From Desulfovibrionaceae bacterium (GTDB lineage Bacteria; Desulfobacterota; Desulfovibrionia; Desulfovibrionales; Desulfovibrionaceae), in contig JAQVCS010000006.1 in NCBI GenBank assembly GCA_028689675.1, forward strand, positions 90,405 to 154,404: a DNA stretch of 64,000 nucleotides. The letters run 5' to 3'. Positions 8,216-17,060 of the stretch are shown here, piece after piece. Every line of letters begins with the position of its first letter. The first letter of the stretch is position 1. A program made the position numbers and the translations under genes. A model generated the notes under the pieces. It saw only the letters and a list, made by a program, of their open reading frames with translations. It was not told where the DNA came from and did no database searches.

Positions 8216-9925
8216 ATGGTCGACATTAACTCGTTTGCGCAACTAGCTAATAGCGCCCAGTTAGACAGAATAGAGCTCAATACGACTCAAATAGAGGCCG
8301 TACAGGGACACGCAAAATTCACTTCTGGCAATATAGCCAGAAATAAAGAAGTTCGTAATGCCTTTGCCAATGCCATCGTGAGTCTGTTTGGAAATAATGC
8401 CAAGCTTCCGCTCGGTTTTCGGGCTGGCCTGACACCGCTGAGCTCCAAAAAGGTAAAAAAAATTATTGCAGAGAATCACAAAGTAGAAAATACGCGCGTA
8501 TTTGCATTACGAAACACGCTTGTCAATATTATTCAGCAAAATCCCCGAGGGCCTGCGGCGCTCTATCCAAAAGCTCTAGAAGCCAATCCAGCACAACATG
8601 ACCCGCAAACACAAAAGGCCTTACATGACGCCATGATGGATTTTGTTGATCAGGCAATTATTTCCCTCTATGATACAAAAAAAGAAAATAATCCACTGAG
8701 TAAAGAACTAACCCCCAATATGCTTCAGGATTTGGCCGAAACTTTTGTTGAACACCTGCATACCTCAAAGCCTGAACTTATTTTTGCAGCAAAAGGTCTT
8801 GCTCGTGGAAAAATCACAGCAGCCTTTGTTAATGAACATCGAGAAAAGCTGAATGATGCCTGTCAGTTCTATGCTAAAGGCGATAACTATGGCTATAATG
8901 ATAAGAAGATGGACAAGATGCTGGATTGTGCGGATACCATATTTAGTAGGATGAATATATTTCACACAGTAGTTCGACAAATTGCTGCAAAAACAGCAGA
9001 AAATACACAATCTTATATCAAACAGGAAGATATTGAAAAAATTATTATAAAAAATTTAACTCATAATATTATTAATGTTATACAAGGAAGAGGTGATTTT
9101 AATGATAATACAATTGAAGAACTATCGAAAAGCGCGTTATCATCTATCAGCCATGAAGTAGAGAACAAAATTGATAGTATTATGACATCACTTGCTGGTA
9201 AGCAAAATTATGAATTATCCTATGTTAAAGAACTTTTTACTCAATATAAAAAAGAGTTACACTTAGAAAGTAATGAATTACAGCCTAGTGATGCAGAAAA
9301 AATAAAAAAATATATTGATGAAAAGTATCCTGAATATGCCAATACACAGAAGCTGGAAAATAAAATTAACCAACTATACAACATGGGGCTTGGCAATAAA
9401 GCACAGGAAATCGTGAGGGCAATGCAGGCACATATACAAAATGCGGTAGCGGCACTTCCCGCCGAAAAGATATTAAACCATCAGGAATCCATGGCACTTA
9501 TACAAGAACTTGCCCAAAAATTACCCGAAGAAGATACCAAGATTTTTCAGGAGGGCCTCTATGAAGCAGCACGGTATGGACTTACTTCACAAATAAAAGA
9601 GGCTATTGGCCTTGACCTTACTAGCATCATTCCCAGCGGATTTTATTACGATATATATATCACTACGTTTGATGATGATGAAAAAAAATTAAAAAATTCA
9701 ATAAATGAAAACTCCGTTGTAACACGGTTACTCAATCAGTGTGCTCAGGAATATAGCCAAAACCATCCTCATGCAGTAGAATTTACAAAGCAAGATATAG
9801 CAGAAATTGTTCAAAATATGCAAGCTCGCTTACAAGATGAACCCATGGATGCCGCACTCAAAACGCAATTTCTACAGCAAATTGATTTTTCTTTGGACAA
9901 ATACTTGGCTGAGCCACAGCTTTAG
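8216..9925 (+). CDS. Putative T3SS effector 1 (unknown family)
   Basis: A 569-residue protein with no recognised domain, no signal peptide and no membrane segment. ATG 8216 follows an AAGAGGA site. The sequence is largely helical, rich in Asn, Lys, Glu and Gln, and more AT-rich than flanking genes from about 8900 on, suggesting acquisition. Three facts point to type III export: a CesT-type chaperone gene follows 66 bases downstream, a sigma-54 element like those of the T3SS operons precedes it, and the T3SS lies a few kb away. Around residues 80-87 it has PLSSKKVKKII, similar to PLSARSVKNIL in the second effector candidate, so the two may share an N-terminal domain. Biochemical activity is unknown. 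Confidence 0.6.
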   Translation: MVDINSFAQLANSAQLDRIELNTTQIEAVQGHAKFTSGNIARNKEVRNAFANAIVSLFGNNAKLPLGFRAGLTPLSSKKVKKIIAENHKVENTRVFALRNTLVNIIQQNPRGPAALYPKALEANPAQHDPQTQKALHDAMMDFVDQAIISLYDTKKENNPLSKELTPNMLQDLAETFVEHLHTSKPELIFAAKGLARGKITAAFVNEHREKLNDACQFYAKGDNYGYNDKKMDKMLDCADTIFSRMNIFHTVVRQIAAKTAENTQSYIKQEDIEKIIIKNLTHNIINVIQGRGDFNDNTIEELSKSALSSISHEVENKIDSIMTSLAGKQNYELSYVKELFTQYKKELHLESNELQPSDAEKIKKYIDEKYPEYANTQKLENKINQLYNMGLGNKAQEIVRAMQAHIQNAVAALPAEKILNHQESMALIQELAQKLPEEDTKIFQEGLYEAARYGLTSQIKEAIGLDLTSIIPSGFYYDIYITTFDDDEKKLKNSINENSVVTRLLNQCAQEYSQNHPHAVEFTKQDIAEIVQNMQARLQDEPMDAALKTQFLQQIDFSLDKYLAEPQL

Positions 9926-9991
9926 CTTTATAAAGAAATAATTTTTATTCAGATCTATTGTTTTTTATTTTTAGCTCTTCATGGAGTAGCT

Positions 9992-10456
9992 ATGGATAAT
10001 GCACACATTTTTTTGAAAAGATTGGGGACAGATATAAATAATCCCGCATTGGCATTTGATGACGCTGGCACGGCTGTTTTAGAATTTGACGGCACATATT
10101 CTGTAACATTGCAGCTTATGGCAGAATGGGATGCCATATATATGTTTACCGAGGTGGGCACGCTGCCTGATGAGGCGCTGGGTGAAAAAGCTGTGCAGCT
10201 TTTGTCGGCCAATCTTTTTGGTATCCAAACTGGCGGCGGCGTTTTGGCACTGGAGCCAACAAGCAACACTGTTGTTTTTTCAAAAATTGTGTACCTAAGC
10301 TCGGCAGAGTATGAACTGCAATACCAGCAAGTGGAACATTTCTTACATTTTGCTGAATTTTGGCGCAGCACACTGCACAGTGAGCAAGTAGCTGTTATGC
10401 CTGAAGGAACAGAGGTACTCACTATACCGCCAGAAATGCAGATGATTCGCGTTTAG
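9992..10456 (+). CDS. CesT-family T3SS chaperone for effector 1
   Basis: A 154-residue acidic protein beginning at ATG 9992 with GGAG upstream. Its size, low pI and pattern (N-terminal helix, then beta strands such as GTAVLEFDGTYSVTLQL, ending in a long helix) fit the class I/CesT chaperones, which dimerise and hold the N-terminal region of an effector until secretion. Gene order, with the chaperone immediately 3' of a large unknown protein, matches effector/chaperone pairs in other T3SSs, and the same arrangement recurs at 13.6-16.5 kb. A strong hairpin ends the unit. Partner specificity is inferred from adjacency. Confidence 0.65.
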   Translation: MDNAHIFLKRLGTDINNPALAFDDAGTAVLEFDGTYSVTLQLMAEWDAIYMFTEVGTLPDEALGEKAVQLLSANLFGIQTGGGVLALEPTSNTVVFSKIVYLSSAEYELQYQQVEHFLHFAEFWRSTLHSEQVAVMPEGTEVLTIPPEMQMIRV

Positions 10457-10571
10457 CATTCCCCTAGCAATTTCCAGCCCTTTGTGCCAATTGCTCTCGG
10501 CTCTTTCAACATGCATACAGGGTTCATTTAAAGAATATAGCACACGATTTGCAAAAAAATTCGGGTAAAAC

Positions 10572-10610
10572 AAAGCGGCGCCCTGCTCAGCAACGCCGCT
10601 TTATTTTTTT
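10572..10610. terminator. Bidirectional terminator between chaperone 1 and adhE
   Basis: AAAGCGGCG (10572-10580) pairs with CGCCGCTTT (10594-10602), followed by a T-rich run to 10610 on the plus strand and TTTGTTTT on the minus strand. It serves the two convergent genes. Confidence 0.85.
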
Positions 10611-10626
10611 GCCCTGAAGAGCTTTT

Positions 10627-13263
10627 TTATGCTGTTGCCTGTGGCTCACCAAGGGAAGCCAGAGGCTCACCATAAAAAGCCTTGCGGTACAGTTCTTTCA
10701 GCTCTGCAATGAGGGGGTAGCGCGGGTTTGCGCCAGTGCATTGGTCGTCAAAGGCTTGTTCTGCCATGCTGTCAAGTTTTTCTAAAAATTCCGCTTCCCC
10801 TATGCCTGCCGCGCGCAGGGAAGTGGGAATGCCCACCTGCTGCTTGAGCGCTTCAATAGCGCCCACCAGCCGCGCCACCTTAATGCCCCGCGCGTGGGCA
10901 TCGTCGCCTTCCACATCATCGGCCAAATGCAGCATATCTGCTATGCGGGCATAGCGCCCCTTCACCCAAGGGTATTTATACTGTGGCAGCATACCCTGCT
11001 TGGTGGGATTATCTGTTGCATTATATTCAATAACATAGGAAAGCATCAGGGCATTGGCCAAACCATGCGGAAGATGGAAGGCAGAGCCTAAAGTATGCGC
11101 CAAAGAGTGGCACACGCCTAAAAAGGCATTGGCAAAAGCCATGCCCGCAATGCTGGCTGCATAGTGCATTTTTTCGCGCGGGGTGAAACGATTTTCCCCA
11201 CCAGCATAGGAAGCGGGCAAATACTTAAACACCAGCCGCACCGCCTCCAGCGCCTGCCCATCGGCAAAGTTACTGGCCATGGTGGAGGTATAGGCCTCTA
11301 TGGCATGGGTAAGCACATCAACCCCAGCATAGGCAACAAGGGAAGAGGGCATATCCATAACAAATTCTGGGTCTACAATAGCCATGTCTGGCGTCAGGGC
11401 ATAATCGGCTACAGGATATTTCACCCCTGTGGCGGTGTCGCTTATCACGGCAAAGGGCGTTACTTCAGAGCCTGTGCCCGACGTGGTGGGCACAGCCACC
11501 ATAATGGCCTTTTTGCCCAAGCTGGGGAAGGAAACCACGCGCTTGCGAATATCCATAAAGCGCAGAGCAATATCATCAAATTTCAGCTCGGGCACTTCGT
11601 AAAGCAGCCAAATAATCTTGGCTGCATCCATGGGCGAGCCGCCGCCTAAAGCAATAAACATATCGGGCTGAAAGGCATTCACCATTTCAAGCGCCTTGCG
11701 GGCAGTACGAATATCTGGGTCTGGCTGCACCTCGGCAAAAATGCGGCATTGTATGCCCATGGGCTCCAGCACATCAAGCACCTTTTGCACATGCCCCAGC
11801 TTTTCCATGGTGCTGTCGGTAATAATGACAGCCCTGTGGCGGTCTGTGCATTCTTCCAGAGCGGGGCGTAATGCCCCCAGCTTAAAGTATATTTTGGGGG
11901 GCACACGGTACCACAGCATATTTTCCCGCCGCATGGCCACGGCTTTACTATTCATAAGGTGTTTTACCCCAATATTTTCACTAACAGAGTTGCCGCCCCA
12001 GCTGCCGCAGCCCAGCGTAAGCGAAGGGGCAATGCGAAAATTAAACACATCGCCAATGGCTCCTTGCGAGGCAGGCATATTAATAAGCGTACGCCCCGTG
12101 GTAAGGCTTTGCTGAAATTGCTCGCTGTGCGCTGTGTTATTTTCATACGTATACAGCACAGAGGTATGCCCTGCCCCACCCAGCTCTACAAGCTGCTGCG
12201 CCATGTGCACCCCTTGCTCAAAGGTGGGGGCTCGGTAAAAAGCCAGCACAGGCGAAAGTTTTTCGTGTGCAAAGGGGTCGCGTGGCTGAATACTTTCCCT
12301 TTCTGCCAGCAGCACCTTGGTAGCTTGGGGTACGCTTATGCCCGCCATACCCGCAATAGCCACGGCAGGCTGCCCCACAATGGCACTGTTTAACGCACCA
12401 TCAATAAAAATAACCTCTGCCAGCGCCTTGCTTTCTTCTGCCGTGGTAAAATACGCACCGCGCTGTACAAATTCCTCGCGTACAGCATCGGCAATGCCCG
12501 CTTCAACAACGACAGCCTGTTCAGAGGCGCAAATCATACCATTATCAAATGTTTTGCTGAGCAAAATGGAATTCACCGCCATTTTAATATCAGCAGAGGC
12601 ATCAATCAGCACAGGCGTGTTGCCAGCCCCCACGCCAATGGCAGGTGTGCCCGAGCTGTAGGCCGCGTGCACCATGCCAGCCCCACCCGTGGCCAAAATA
12701 AGGTTGACATCCTTGTGCCGCATGAGCTGCTGTGTCAATTCTGTGGAGGGCTGTTCAATACAATCAATAATATGATCAGGCGCGCCAGCCTCTACCGCTG
12801 CCTGCAAAATAACCATAGCCGCCGCGCGCGTGCTCTTTCTGGCACGAGGGTGTGGGGAAAAAATAATGGCATTGCGGGTTTTCAGGCAAAGTAAGGCCTT
12901 AAAAATTGTTGTGGAGGTGGGGTTGGTGGTGGGAATAATGCCCGCCACTATACCCAGCGGGGCGGCCAGCTCGCGATAACCAGCAATAGGGTCATCTTCA
13001 ATAATACCGCAGGTTTTGCTGTCTTTATATTTATTGTAAATATACTCAGAGGCAAAATGATTTTTAATCACCTTGTCTTCCACCAGCCCCATACCTGTTT
13101 CTTCCACCGCCAGCTTTGCCAGCATAATGCGCTGCGCTGTGGCAGCGGCCGCCGCATGGTGAAAAATGGCATCCACCTGTGCTTGCGTGTAGGTGGCAAA
13201 CTGCCGCTGAGCCACATGCACCCTTTCAATCATAGCGTCTAATTGCTCTGTTGGGCTAGGCAT
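10627..13263 (-). CDS. adhE: Bifunctional acetaldehyde-CoA / alcohol dehydrogenase
   Basis: An 878-residue AdhE of normal length. Residues 1-440 are the acylating aldehyde dehydrogenase domain with catalytic C245 in NGMICASEQ and the GVGAGNTPV loop near 211. Residues from about 450 are the iron-dependent alcohol dehydrogenase domain, with GGGSPMDAAK for NAD binding and histidines in HAIEAYTS, CHSLAHTLG and HLPHGLANA for the metal. It reduces acetyl-CoA to ethanol via acetaldehyde using two NADH, or works in reverse, and usually forms spirosomes. The gene stands alone between the two effector units, and a hairpin with a T-run lies in its leader, hinting at attenuation. Confidence 0.96.
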   Translation of the reverse strand: MPSPTEQLDAMIERVHVAQRQFATYTQAQVDAIFHHAAAAATAQRIMLAKLAVEETGMGLVEDKVIKNHFASEYIYNKYKDSKTCGIIEDDPIAGYRELAAPLGIVAGIIPTTNPTSTTIFKALLCLKTRNAIIFSPHPRARKSTRAAAMVILQAAVEAGAPDHIIDCIEQPSTELTQQLMRHKDVNLILATGGAGMVHAAYSSGTPAIGVGAGNTPVLIDASADIKMAVNSILLSKTFDNGMICASEQAVVVEAGIADAVREEFVQRGAYFTTAEESKALAEVIFIDGALNSAIVGQPAVAIAGMAGISVPQATKVLLAERESIQPRDPFAHEKLSPVLAFYRAPTFEQGVHMAQQLVELGGAGHTSVLYTYENNTAHSEQFQQSLTTGRTLINMPASQGAIGDVFNFRIAPSLTLGCGSWGGNSVSENIGVKHLMNSKAVAMRRENMLWYRVPPKIYFKLGALRPALEECTDRHRAVIITDSTMEKLGHVQKVLDVLEPMGIQCRIFAEVQPDPDIRTARKALEMVNAFQPDMFIALGGGSPMDAAKIIWLLYEVPELKFDDIALRFMDIRKRVVSFPSLGKKAIMVAVPTTSGTGSEVTPFAVISDTATGVKYPVADYALTPDMAIVDPEFVMDMPSSLVAYAGVDVLTHAIEAYTSTMASNFADGQALEAVRLVFKYLPASYAGGENRFTPREKMHYAASIAGMAFANAFLGVCHSLAHTLGSAFHLPHGLANALMLSYVIEYNATDNPTKQGMLPQYKYPWVKGRYARIADMLHLADDVEGDDAHARGIKVARLVGAIEALKQQVGIPTSLRAAGIGEAEFLEKLDSMAEQAFDDQCTGANPRYPLIAELKELYRKAFYGEPLASLGEPQATA

Positions 13264-13276
13264 ATATCCTCACAAT

Positions 13277-13332
13277 GAAAAAAGAATGCGGCAGGTTCAG
13301 CCACAGCACGGTGCAATGCGCTGCCCTGCCGC
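13277..13332 (-). terminator. Terminator-like hairpin in adhE leader (possible attenuator)
   Basis: On the minus strand GCGGCAGG (13332-13325) pairs with CCTGCCGC (13295-13288) and is followed by ATTCTTTTTTCATTG, right before the adhE ribosome binding site. A rho-independent stop this close to the start codon suggests controlled read-through. No known riboswitch class was recognised upstream of it. Confidence 0.5.
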
Positions 13333-13632
13333 TCGAATAAAACCATTGTTTGTAAGCCAGTATACATATTGCTTGGTAATGTCAAATAAGATATTAATGG
13401 CAGTATCATAATATACTATCCTGTAACTATATAAATAGTATTCGTATAAGTATTGTCATTATTATATTATTTATATTTAATTTTTATATTCATGTAACAT
13501 TTTTAAAATACCTATTGACTATACTGTTCTATTTTAATATGTGCTTACTAAGCTCTTATAAATTTATTGTAATAAATTATATTTCTTGTAACATAATATA
13601 GTATAAATTGTAACCCTATGCAGGAGAACATC
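13333..13632. other. AT-rich intergenic spacer, adhE / effector 2
   Basis: Very AT-rich divergent spacer. A weak sigma-70-like pair (TTGACT at 13515-13520 with TATGTG 17 bases later) faces effector 2. No gene or clear sigma-54 element was found. Confidence 0.4.
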
Positions 13633-16020
13633 ATGGCACAGCTACAGGAAAATATACAAATTGATTCTTTCAGGGCACTCTCGACACAGTGGGGAAACAT
13701 AACGCACACCGATGCGGGTTTGGTGCACGGCAGAGGGCTTACTTGGTTTCGTTCGGCATTCAATGTGCAGAACGCAAGACAAGACAATGTGAGAACGCTC
13801 AACACCCTGCGGCAGGCTATTGCACAGGATGACCGCTATGCCCTTGTAGCTGGGCAGGTGGAAGCAAAGCTTGGGCGCATCAATACCCATTACCCCCTTT
13901 CTGCGCGCAGCGTTAAAAACATTCTCAATACCCTTGATTCTGCTGTAGAAACACGAGTTCAGACAAATAAAAATTTAACGCAAAGCACATTGGTAAACTG
14001 CCTTTCACAAGAAAGGGTACACGATATTTTAGAAAACTTAAAAATAGTAACACCTGATATTGAAAATTTTGAAACTTATTTCACACAAGAAAAACAGCAG
14101 CAATTTATATCTGTCATGAAGGCGCGTATTCTTGCCCAACAGGGAGATTTTTTGCAGCCACCAAGTAATGAGGACATAAAAAATCAAATAAACAATACCC
14201 TACATGATATATATGCAATCTATTCAGAATTAAAAAATTCACCCATTGAACAAAATATAAAAAATGATATTTTTATCTCAATATTTAAAAATAACACTAT
14301 AGACACATCAGAAGCAATACATAATGAAATTGAAAAACAAGAACATATACTGCACAATACAACACTGATTGATGAACAAGTAACAACAGATGGTATAAAG
14401 ATAATTTTTCAAGAGTTACTTAAAACATCACCAGTGCCCGATGCTCTTCCCACTGAAGAAGGGCTTCAGAATATTCAAAAGAGAATAAAAGATATCCTTA
14501 CTAAAAAAGATAGTTTTACTACATCAGATTTTACTTTTGAAGAAATAACCAAAATATTACAGATAGTTGCGCAATCTTATAGGGTTGGAATAGAGGAAAG
14601 TGCACGACTTGAAGGAAATGATGCTGTTTTTTTAAAAAATTTATGTCAACAAATTGGTCTGACCGCTCCTCATAATTACATGGAAATGCTTACTACTCAA
14701 GCTAAAAAAAATACTAATTTACAACTTAAAGAACAATTACAGAAACAGAATACTATTGCACTGTTTGAACATTATATACGAAATATGGTAAGAAATAGTG
14801 CAATAAAAAATGCTCCACTCTATATTATCAGACATTCTGGTGTTACACCGCAGCAATATTATGAGCATATTGCAGGGCTCATGAAAAATGCCGCGCAAGC
14901 ACAGGGGCAACAGGCGGCAAATATCTACTCACTCCTTACAGAAGGTGTGGGCGCGAAAGTGTATGCAAAGATGCGTCTTTTACAAAATGAACCCGCAACA
15001 GCTGAACCATTTATGCTGCTAACAAGCCTTATTACGAATTTTGGGGCAGCTGCGGGAAAAAGCACAGCAGAAATACAGGCTACATTAGAGCAGGCACAAT
15101 TGCCAGAACTGTGCAGAATGGATGCCACTATTCCCTTGCGTACCAAAGAAAATCCCTGGCTCGCTATGGAAAGGAGCAAAGAGGAACTGTGCAAGGATTT
15201 TAATAGCCTTATCCTGCTGGAAGTCGCAAAAGAATATATGCAAGGCGAATATTATACAGCATTTAAAAAAGATTTTATGCGGCAACAACCTGTATTGCTT
15301 AATGGAATACCATACCCAACAAAAGAGGAACGCGCTGTATATTTATCTTCTTCAGCCACTCCTGAGCAGAAAGAACAGATTTTTGAACAAGTGCGTAATC
15401 ACTATACAGCATTTGTAAGTGGCAACCCAGACACGACATATGAAACTGCACCACTTGAGATTAAGCATAAAGTCAATATTATAACAGCATTTTTAAACCA
15501 AGAAACACGTAAACTTTCATTTGATTTACTATTTAAAAATACTATATCACGTATAGACTCAAATATTCCTATAGCATATTTACAAAAAGAAAATTCTGAA
15601 GACTATAGAGTATATAATGAAAAAAATGGAGATATAACACTTTCAATACATGTAGAACTTCCTATAAAGATTATTATAGAGACACAAAATGATGCTACAG
15701 GACCTATAAAAATAAATGAAAGAACATCATATCAAAATTTTGGCGTAAGTTTCACATTGGCAGAACAAAGTTTAACAAAGTTGGCAAATCAAAACTGGGA
15801 AGAATTTTCAAAACGTGGCCATGAGAGCATTCGAAATATAAATCATAACGATATTCCAGAAAACCTAAGAATACCATTCAGCAATTTTTCAATTGATGGA
15901 ATGATAGAAATACATGAAAAGCAAACAGAAAATGAAGAAATCCAAGTTCATGATGAAATAGAAGCACAAGACGTACAGAGAGAGCATGGCAATGATGTTG
16001 TACAGGAACAAGTAATATAA
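13633..16020 (+). CDS. Putative T3SS effector 2 (unknown family)
   Basis: A 795-residue protein without recognised domains. ATG 13633 is chosen because CAGGAG lies correctly before it; ATG 13618 would put that site inside the gene. The protein is hydrophilic and helical, rich in Asn, Gln, Glu and Lys, ends in a Glu/Gln/His-rich tail, and lacks a signal peptide. Its first 110 codons have GC like the neighbours, but most of the rest is strikingly AT-rich. It is followed after 27 bases by a CesT-type chaperone. The PLSARSVKNIL motif near residue 95 resembles effector 1. Type III export is inferred from chaperone and location; function is unknown. Confidence 0.6.
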   Translation: MAQLQENIQIDSFRALSTQWGNITHTDAGLVHGRGLTWFRSAFNVQNARQDNVRTLNTLRQAIAQDDRYALVAGQVEAKLGRINTHYPLSARSVKNILNTLDSAVETRVQTNKNLTQSTLVNCLSQERVHDILENLKIVTPDIENFETYFTQEKQQQFISVMKARILAQQGDFLQPPSNEDIKNQINNTLHDIYAIYSELKNSPIEQNIKNDIFISIFKNNTIDTSEAIHNEIEKQEHILHNTTLIDEQVTTDGIKIIFQELLKTSPVPDALPTEEGLQNIQKRIKDILTKKDSFTTSDFTFEEITKILQIVAQSYRVGIEESARLEGNDAVFLKNLCQQIGLTAPHNYMEMLTTQAKKNTNLQLKEQLQKQNTIALFEHYIRNMVRNSAIKNAPLYIIRHSGVTPQQYYEHIAGLMKNAAQAQGQQAANIYSLLTEGVGAKVYAKMRLLQNEPATAEPFMLLTSLITNFGAAAGKSTAEIQATLEQAQLPELCRMDATIPLRTKENPWLAMERSKEELCKDFNSLILLEVAKEYMQGEYYTAFKKDFMRQQPVLLNGIPYPTKEERAVYLSSSATPEQKEQIFEQVRNHYTAFVSGNPDTTYETAPLEIKHKVNIITAFLNQETRKLSFDLLFKNTISRIDSNIPIAYLQKENSEDYRVYNEKNGDITLSIHVELPIKIIIETQNDATGPIKINERTSYQNFGVSFTLAEQSLTKLANQNWEEFSKRGHESIRNINHNDIPENLRIPFSNFSIDGMIEIHEKQTENEEIQVHDEIEAQDVQREHGNDVVQEQVI

Positions 16021-16047
16021 TATATTATACACTAAAGGACGTGTGCT

Positions 16048-16509
16048 ATGAAAAATCAGTTAGAAAGCATTCTTATGCAATTTGGTGAAAATTTTGGCAT
16101 TCAGGGCTTGTGTTTTGATGAATATCAGTCCTATATGCTGCTTATTGATGACCTGACATTTATGCTGCAAAAAAAGCAAGAACAGAACACGCTGTTAATT
16201 TATTGCCCTCTGCTTGACCTTGACCCCGATGCCCCCAAAGAAATGCTGCTGACCATACTAGAAGCCAACTGCCTTGGCGCTGGCACACATGGCCTGCACC
16301 TTGGGCTGGAAAAAGACCTGCGTGTTTTTATTCTTTCTGGTTCAATGAGCACAACAGATCTTTCGCTGGTTGAGCTAGAGCGCCTCATTCAATTTTTTGT
16401 TGATGAGGCAAACCGCTGGAGGGAACAATTGCGTGAATGGCAGCAAAAGCCACTGCCTATGGTAAGCGCCCCCTCAGCGCTCAACGCTTTGCAAGGCATT
16501 ATGGCGTAA
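16048..16509 (+). CDS. CesT-family T3SS chaperone for effector 2
   Basis: A 153-residue acidic protein with AAAGGA before ATG 16048. It starts with an amphipathic helix (LESILMQFGENFG), then YMLLIDDLTFMLQ and TLLIYCPLLDL beta strands, and ends in a long helix (LVELERLIQFFVDEANRW), the layout of CesT/SycE chaperones that bind unfolded effector N-termini. It lies directly behind the 795-residue putative effector. It is not obviously close in sequence to the chaperone at 9992, consistent with each serving its own partner. A terminator follows. Confidence 0.72.
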   Translation: MKNQLESILMQFGENFGIQGLCFDEYQSYMLLIDDLTFMLQKKQEQNTLLIYCPLLDLDPDAPKEMLLTILEANCLGAGTHGLHLGLEKDLRVFILSGSMSTTDLSLVELERLIQFFVDEANRWREQLREWQQKPLPMVSAPSALNALQGIMA

Positions 16510-16637
16510 AGGTAAAGGCTGGCGCATGCTGTTTTTTGCCAACTTAAAAAATTAGACTGAGTACATAGCGCAGCTTACTTGTGCACCCCTGTGAGCACAT
16601 CGCAAATGCGTAATGCGCTAAAAACTCAGGCCATACA

Positions 16638-16675
16638 AAACAAGGGGGGCTTCCTGCATAAAGCCCCCCTTGTTT
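16638..16675. terminator. Bidirectional terminator, chaperone 2 / iscA-like
   Basis: A 15-bp perfect stem, AAACAAGGGGGGCTT (16638-16652) with AAGCCCCCCTTGTTT (16661-16675), lies between two convergent genes. Confidence 0.88.
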
Positions 16676-16679
16676 ATTG

Positions 16680-17012
16680 TTAGTGCTCGCCGCACGAGCC
16701 GCAGGAAGAGCAGCACGAACCGCACGGGCTGCCTTCTTCAGCAGGCAGGGCTTGTTCTGGCTCTACAGTAAAGCCCATATAGGTCAAATCAATGCTGACA
16801 GATTTAATCTGTTCCAATAAAGTCTTTTCTATAGCAAAGGTAAAGCCAGCAGCCTCGCCAGTAGCGTCATTGTCATTGGCTTCATCAAGGGCAAGGGCAA
16901 GGCGCGAGCCGCTGCACCCGCTAGGGGCAACATAAATGCGAATACCGCTGCGTTCCTTACCTTCAAAATAGGCTTCCAGTTCTTTGCGCGCGCTGTCTGA
17001 TACCTGAATCAT
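16680..17012 (-). CDS. IscA/HesB-family protein with Cys-rich tail
   Basis: A 110-residue A-type iron-sulfur carrier-like protein. ATG 17012 has CAGGAG upstream; the frame is open another 100 codons but that extension has no gene-like composition and crosses a terminator. The HesB fold is recognisable from RIYVAPSGCSGSRLALALDE, where C33 takes the place of the first cluster ligand. Classical IscA instead ends in CGCG; here the tail carries C97, C100, C101, C104 and C107 (CGSCCSSCGSCGEH), so metal binding may differ. Related anaerobe proteins sometimes carry selenocysteine at the first site; here it is an ordinary cysteine codon. Role in cluster delivery is inferred from family. Confidence 0.8.
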   Translation of the reverse strand: MIQVSDSARKELEAYFEGKERSGIRIYVAPSGCSGSRLALALDEANDNDATGEAAGFTFAIEKTLLEQIKSVSIDLTYMGFTVEPEQALPAEEGSPCGSCCSSCGSCGEH

Positions 17013-17036
17013 ATAAACTCCTGTGTGTATAAAGAA

Positions 17037-17060
17037 TAAAAAAGCCACACAAGCGTGTGG
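17037..17060 (-). terminator. Terminator upstream of the iscA-like gene
   Basis: On the minus strand GCCACAC-GCTT-GTGTGGC (17060-17043) is followed by TTTTTTATTC. It ends a transcript coming from 17.1-17.5 kb just before the iscA-like start, so it marks either a small RNA or a leader attenuator. Confidence 0.75.

Noticed and set aside
13358..13373. Sigma-54-like sequence upstream of effector 2
   Set aside because: It ends in TATTGCT like the site before effector 1 but lacks the essential GG at -24 (it has AG) and lies 260 bases from the start codon.
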